Below, piece by piece: positions 5,618 to 7,640 of a DNA stretch of 7,640 bases. The translations under genes were made by a program, and so were the position numbers. A model generated the notes under the pieces. That model was not told where the DNA came from and searched no databases. It saw nothing but the letters and a program-made list of their open reading frames with translations. The stretch is from an uncultured Dysgonomonas sp. (GTDB lineage: Bacteria; Bacteroidota; Bacteroidia; Bacteroidales; Dysgonomonadaceae), in assembly GCA_900556485.1 (NCBI GenBank), contig USOX01000032.1, positions 1-7,640 of the forward strand. Reading direction: 5' to 3'. Each line of letters begins with the position of its first letter. The first letter of the stretch is position 1.

Positions 5618-5666
5618 CGGGATTATTATACCGCTCTTTTCTATAAAAGCGGTGATTTTGTCCCAA
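5618..5666. repeat. 49-nt hairpin repeat, copy 2
   Basis: It begins CGGGATTATT, has the stem ACCGC/GCGGT with inner CTTTT/AAAAG pairing, and is flanked by GGGA and TCCC that can extend the pairing. It is the relative of 2350-2398. It ends 26 bp before the -7 box of the metallophosphoesterase gene, so it might insulate that promoter from upstream transcription. Confidence 0.6.
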
Positions 5667-5691
5667 AATAGAGAAAGTCATGTAAAAGCAG

Positions 5692-5699
5692 TAACTTTG
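5692..5699 (+). promoter_or_regulatory. -7 promoter box of the metallophosphoesterase gene
   Basis: TAACTTTG is a full match to TAnnTTTG. The predicted start near 5706 falls about 12 nt before the ATG at 5718. This decides against the longer frame that opens at 5598, since its first 36 codons would lie upstream of the transcript. No matching -33 element was found at normal spacing. Confidence 0.55.
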
Positions 5700-5717
5700 T
5701 CTTTATTCAGACAGAAA

Positions 5718-6494
5718 ATGCAGATATATACAGAGTTCAACAAATACGATTCCCTTTTCGTTTGTGGAGATATTCACGGCGAATTTAAGACATTGCTTTA
5801 CGAAATAAAGTGTAAAGGGATATCAAACGCTATTATCCTTATTGCTGGAGACTGTGGCATCGGATTTGAGAAAGCCGGGCATTATGAACAGTTATACCAA
5901 AAGTTAAGCAGAACTCTTCAAAAGGCAAACTGTATATTGCTTCTTCTTCGTGGAAACCACGATGACCCGGAATATTTCGAAAAGGGTCTGATTGATTACC
6001 CTTTTATGAAAACCATTCCTGATTATAGCGTTATTCGTTTCAAGAACCGGAATATACTATGTATCGGTGGGGCTGTATCTGTTGATAGATCGGAACGCTT
6101 ACATGTCATGTGGTTAGCAGGATTGAAAGGACGGACGGTCAAATTCTATTGGGAGGGTGAAGCACCTATGTTCGACCAGTCGCAACTATCAGAATTGAGA
6201 ACCAATGATATATTGATAGATACTGTCGTTACCCATACTGTTCCTTCTTTCTGTGCACCTATTACCAAAACCGGAATTGAAAGTTGGCTTTTAAAGGATG
6301 AACAATTATCAGAAGATATAGCCAGAGAACGAAAGGTTATGGATGAAATCTATGATTACTTAATCAAAGATGGGCACCCAGTTAAAAACTGGTTCTATGG
6401 TCATTTTCATGATTCGTATACAGAATATATTTCAAATATTTGTTTTCGTATGTTGAACATTATGGAATTCTATGAACTCAAGACGGACGAATAG
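5718..6494 (+). CDS. Calcineurin-like metallophosphoesterase
   Basis: The 258-residue product hydrolyses a phosphoester bond with a two-metal centre. The family motifs are all present in order: GDIHG (residues 17-21, Asp18 and His20), GDCG (44-47, Asp45), RGNHDD (78-83, Asn80 and His81), a His in VTHTVP (173) and GHFH (228-231). No signal peptide or membrane segment is seen, so it is probably cytoplasmic. The substrate (protein, nucleotide or nucleic acid) cannot be inferred. The frame is open from ATG 5598, but that start would lie upstream of the -7 box and translate the hairpin repeat, so I chose 5718. It is divergent from the ATPase gene across a region with three shared boxes. It converges with the right integrase, only 12 bp apart, and no terminator is visible between them. 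Confidence 0.88.
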   Translation: MQIYTEFNKYDSLFVCGDIHGEFKTLLYEIKCKGISNAIILIAGDCGIGFEKAGHYEQLYQKLSRTLQKANCILLLLRGNHDDPEYFEKGLIDYPFMKTIPDYSVIRFKNRNILCIGGAVSVDRSERLHVMWLAGLKGRTVKFYWEGEAPMFDQSQLSELRTNDILIDTVVTHTVPSFCAPITKTGIESWLLKDEQLSEDIARERKVMDEIYDYLIKDGHPVKNWFYGHFHDSYTEYISNICFRMLNIMEFYELKTDE

Positions 6495-6506
6495 TTTATT
6501 TCGTAC

Positions 6507-7616
6507 TTACAACCGGATACCTACTAACTTTTTCTCCAACGATTCCATATCCGCATTTAGCTTAGTATCCGTAATTCGTGCGTAAAGTTGAGTCGTTCGT
6601 ATATTCTTATGTCCTAATAATTTAGCAAGGCTTTCCATTGGCATTCCATTAGACAAGGCAATGGTCGTGGCGCAGGTATGGCGTGCAACATGAAATGTGA
6701 CCCATTTTTTAATCCCGCAAGCTTCAGCTATTTCCTTCAGATATTCATTTGCTTTCTGATTGCTTAACATCGGAAACAATGTTTCTCTTTTTGGATCATT
6801 GTATTTCTCTATCAGTTTGGCTGGGACTTCAAAAAGACGAACATTACTCATCTCTTTGGTTTTCCACCTTTCAAACCGAAGCCATTGGTGTCCGTCAACG
6901 GCAGTAAATACGTGTTTTCTACTTAGATTTTTCAAATCCACGAAAGCGATGCCTGTGAAAACAGAAAAGAGAAATAAATCCCGAACAAGTTCTAATCGCT
7001 TATAAGGGAGTTCTTCTTTCATGACAGCTTTCACTTCATCCATTGTTAGGAATGTGCGATTGGTTTGTTTCAAATGAATCGGATATTCCTGAAACGGGTC
7101 GTTTTTAATGATACCGTTCTTTAAAGCCAATATGATAATTCGTTTGAAAAGTTGCATAAATTTAGCTGTGGTATTGTGATTACATTTAGAAACAGTCCGT
7201 AAGTAAATATCAAATTCATATATAAATTGATAGTTTACTTTATATAGGGGTATATCCTCCATTCCTTTTGTTAACTGTAGAAAATTAGCCAGATGTTTTC
7301 GAATAGCTTCATATTTCTGGTAAGTGGCCTGCGAACGGGAGATATTTATCTGTTTACGAAAATTCTCATTATGAATGGAAAAATAAGAGATCAAATATCG
7401 TTTGCAGTGTGCTACTCCGGTATAAATTTCTTTTATCATTTCAGGGGTTACATCATTGTCAGATAACGATAATTGAAAATAAATTTGATTTAGACGGGCT
7501 TTGATAGAATTTAGTGTGTCATTGGCAAAAGCAGCTTTTTCTGTTTTTCCCTCTGCTTTATGCTTGTAAATAATAATTGAAAAGTAGTCCACTAAAATAA
7601 TTGAAAAGTATACCAC
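6507..7616 (-). CDS. Tyrosine-type integrase, 5'-truncated, catalytic domain intact
   Basis: The frame encodes 369 residues, but only from about KHKAEGKTEKAAFAND onward does it resemble an integrase. The first ~18 residues (VYFSIILVDYFSII) are just the translation of the 24-bp repeats at 7569-7616, from a GTG. About 50 residues of the arm-binding domain are therefore missing. The rest of that domain, the core-binding domain (YQFIYEFDIYLR, HNTTAKFMQLFKRI) and the catalytic domain are whole. FTGIAFVDLKNL lacks the first Arg, as in IntDOT relatives. His309-x-x-Arg312 (FHVARHT), His336 (LLGHKN) and the Tyr345 nucleophile (LYARI) are visible. It is a paralogue of the integrase at 798-1811, not its missing half, since both share ~240 residues. 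Loss of arm binding should disable normal integration. The break lies near 7565. Confidence 0.85.
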   Translation of the reverse strand: MVYFSIILVDYFSIIIYKHKAEGKTEKAAFANDTLNSIKARLNQIYFQLSLSDNDVTPEMIKEIYTGVAHCKRYLISYFSIHNENFRKQINISRSQATYQKYEAIRKHLANFLQLTKGMEDIPLYKVNYQFIYEFDIYLRTVSKCNHNTTAKFMQLFKRIIILALKNGIIKNDPFQEYPIHLKQTNRTFLTMDEVKAVMKEELPYKRLELVRDLFLFSVFTGIAFVDLKNLSRKHVFTAVDGHQWLRFERWKTKEMSNVRLFEVPAKLIEKYNDPKRETLFPMLSNQKANEYLKEIAEACGIKKWVTFHVARHTCATTIALSNGMPMESLAKLLGHKNIRTTQLYARITDTKLNADMESLEKKLVGIRL

Positions 7617-7640
7617 CAGTTGAGTAAGATATAAGAGTCT
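7565..7640. mobile_element. Possible end of an IS21-type insertion sequence (partial)
   Basis: Two 24-bp units lie in tandem (7569-7592 and 7593-7616), sharing TAATTGAAAAGTA and CCAC with 20 of 24 bases equal. They begin where the integrase coding sequence breaks off; the possible terminal TG is at 7565. Multiple terminal repeats and TG...CA ends are known features of the IS21 family. The transposase genes would lie beyond the right edge, so the family is a guess; the repeats and the disrupted gene are seen directly. Confidence 0.4.

Noticed and set aside
798..7616. The broken integrases at 798-1811 and 6507-7616 as two halves of one gene split by an insertion
   Set aside because: They share ~240 residues covering the same core-binding and catalytic segments and differ throughout, so they are paralogues with separate breaks.

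Overview
The window looks like chromosomal accessory DNA of a Bacteroidales bacterium (Bacteroides or Parabacteroides type). It is AT-rich. Several genes are preceded by the Bacteroidetes -7 promoter box TAnnTTTG. The integrases belong to the Bacteroidetes tyrosine-recombinase group with a three-part build (arm-binding, core-binding, catalytic domains). No tRNA, rRNA or CRISPR array was recognised.

Layout. The left edge (1-554, minus) is the N-terminal half of a tyrosine integrase that runs out of the window. A 243-bp gap full of short direct and inverted repeats separates it from a second integrase (798-1811, minus), which has lost its catalytic C-terminus. From 1812 to 2435 there is no convincing protein gene. 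That stretch holds repeated GGGTGAAC boxes, a strong bidirectional-type terminator, a minus-strand promoter that could make a ~215-nt untranslated RNA, a near-perfect 49-bp palindrome and a 49-nt hairpin repeat. Next come a 43-codon remnant of an ATPase gene (2436-2566, minus), an HxlR-type regulator (2567-2911, minus) and a divergent aldo/keto reductase (3087-4070, plus). A second copy of the palindrome follows. Then come a complete ATPase with a DUF234-like C-terminus (4130-5440, minus), a divergent metallophosphoesterase (5718-6494, plus) and a third integrase (6507-7616, minus). That third integrase is cut at its 5' end by tandem 24-bp repeats resembling the end of an IS21-type element.

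How it fits together. The region reads as a pile-up of insertions: three integrases, two of them visibly broken at opposite ends, surround two small cargo modules. Module one is the HxlR regulator and aldo/keto reductase pair, likely a stress-responsive reductase with a local regulator. It lies between two ~92% identical copies of the ATPase 3' end, so it looks like a cassette placed between, or replacing part of, duplicated ATPase genes. Module two is the divergent ATPase and metallophosphoesterase pair. Their shared intergenic region carries three copies of a 13-bp box (TTAATGRYGRTTA), one of them directly next to the ATPase -7 box, which suggests control by an unidentified regulator. The function of this pair is unknown. 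It is the best candidate here for an undescribed system, but the sequence alone does not show what it does.
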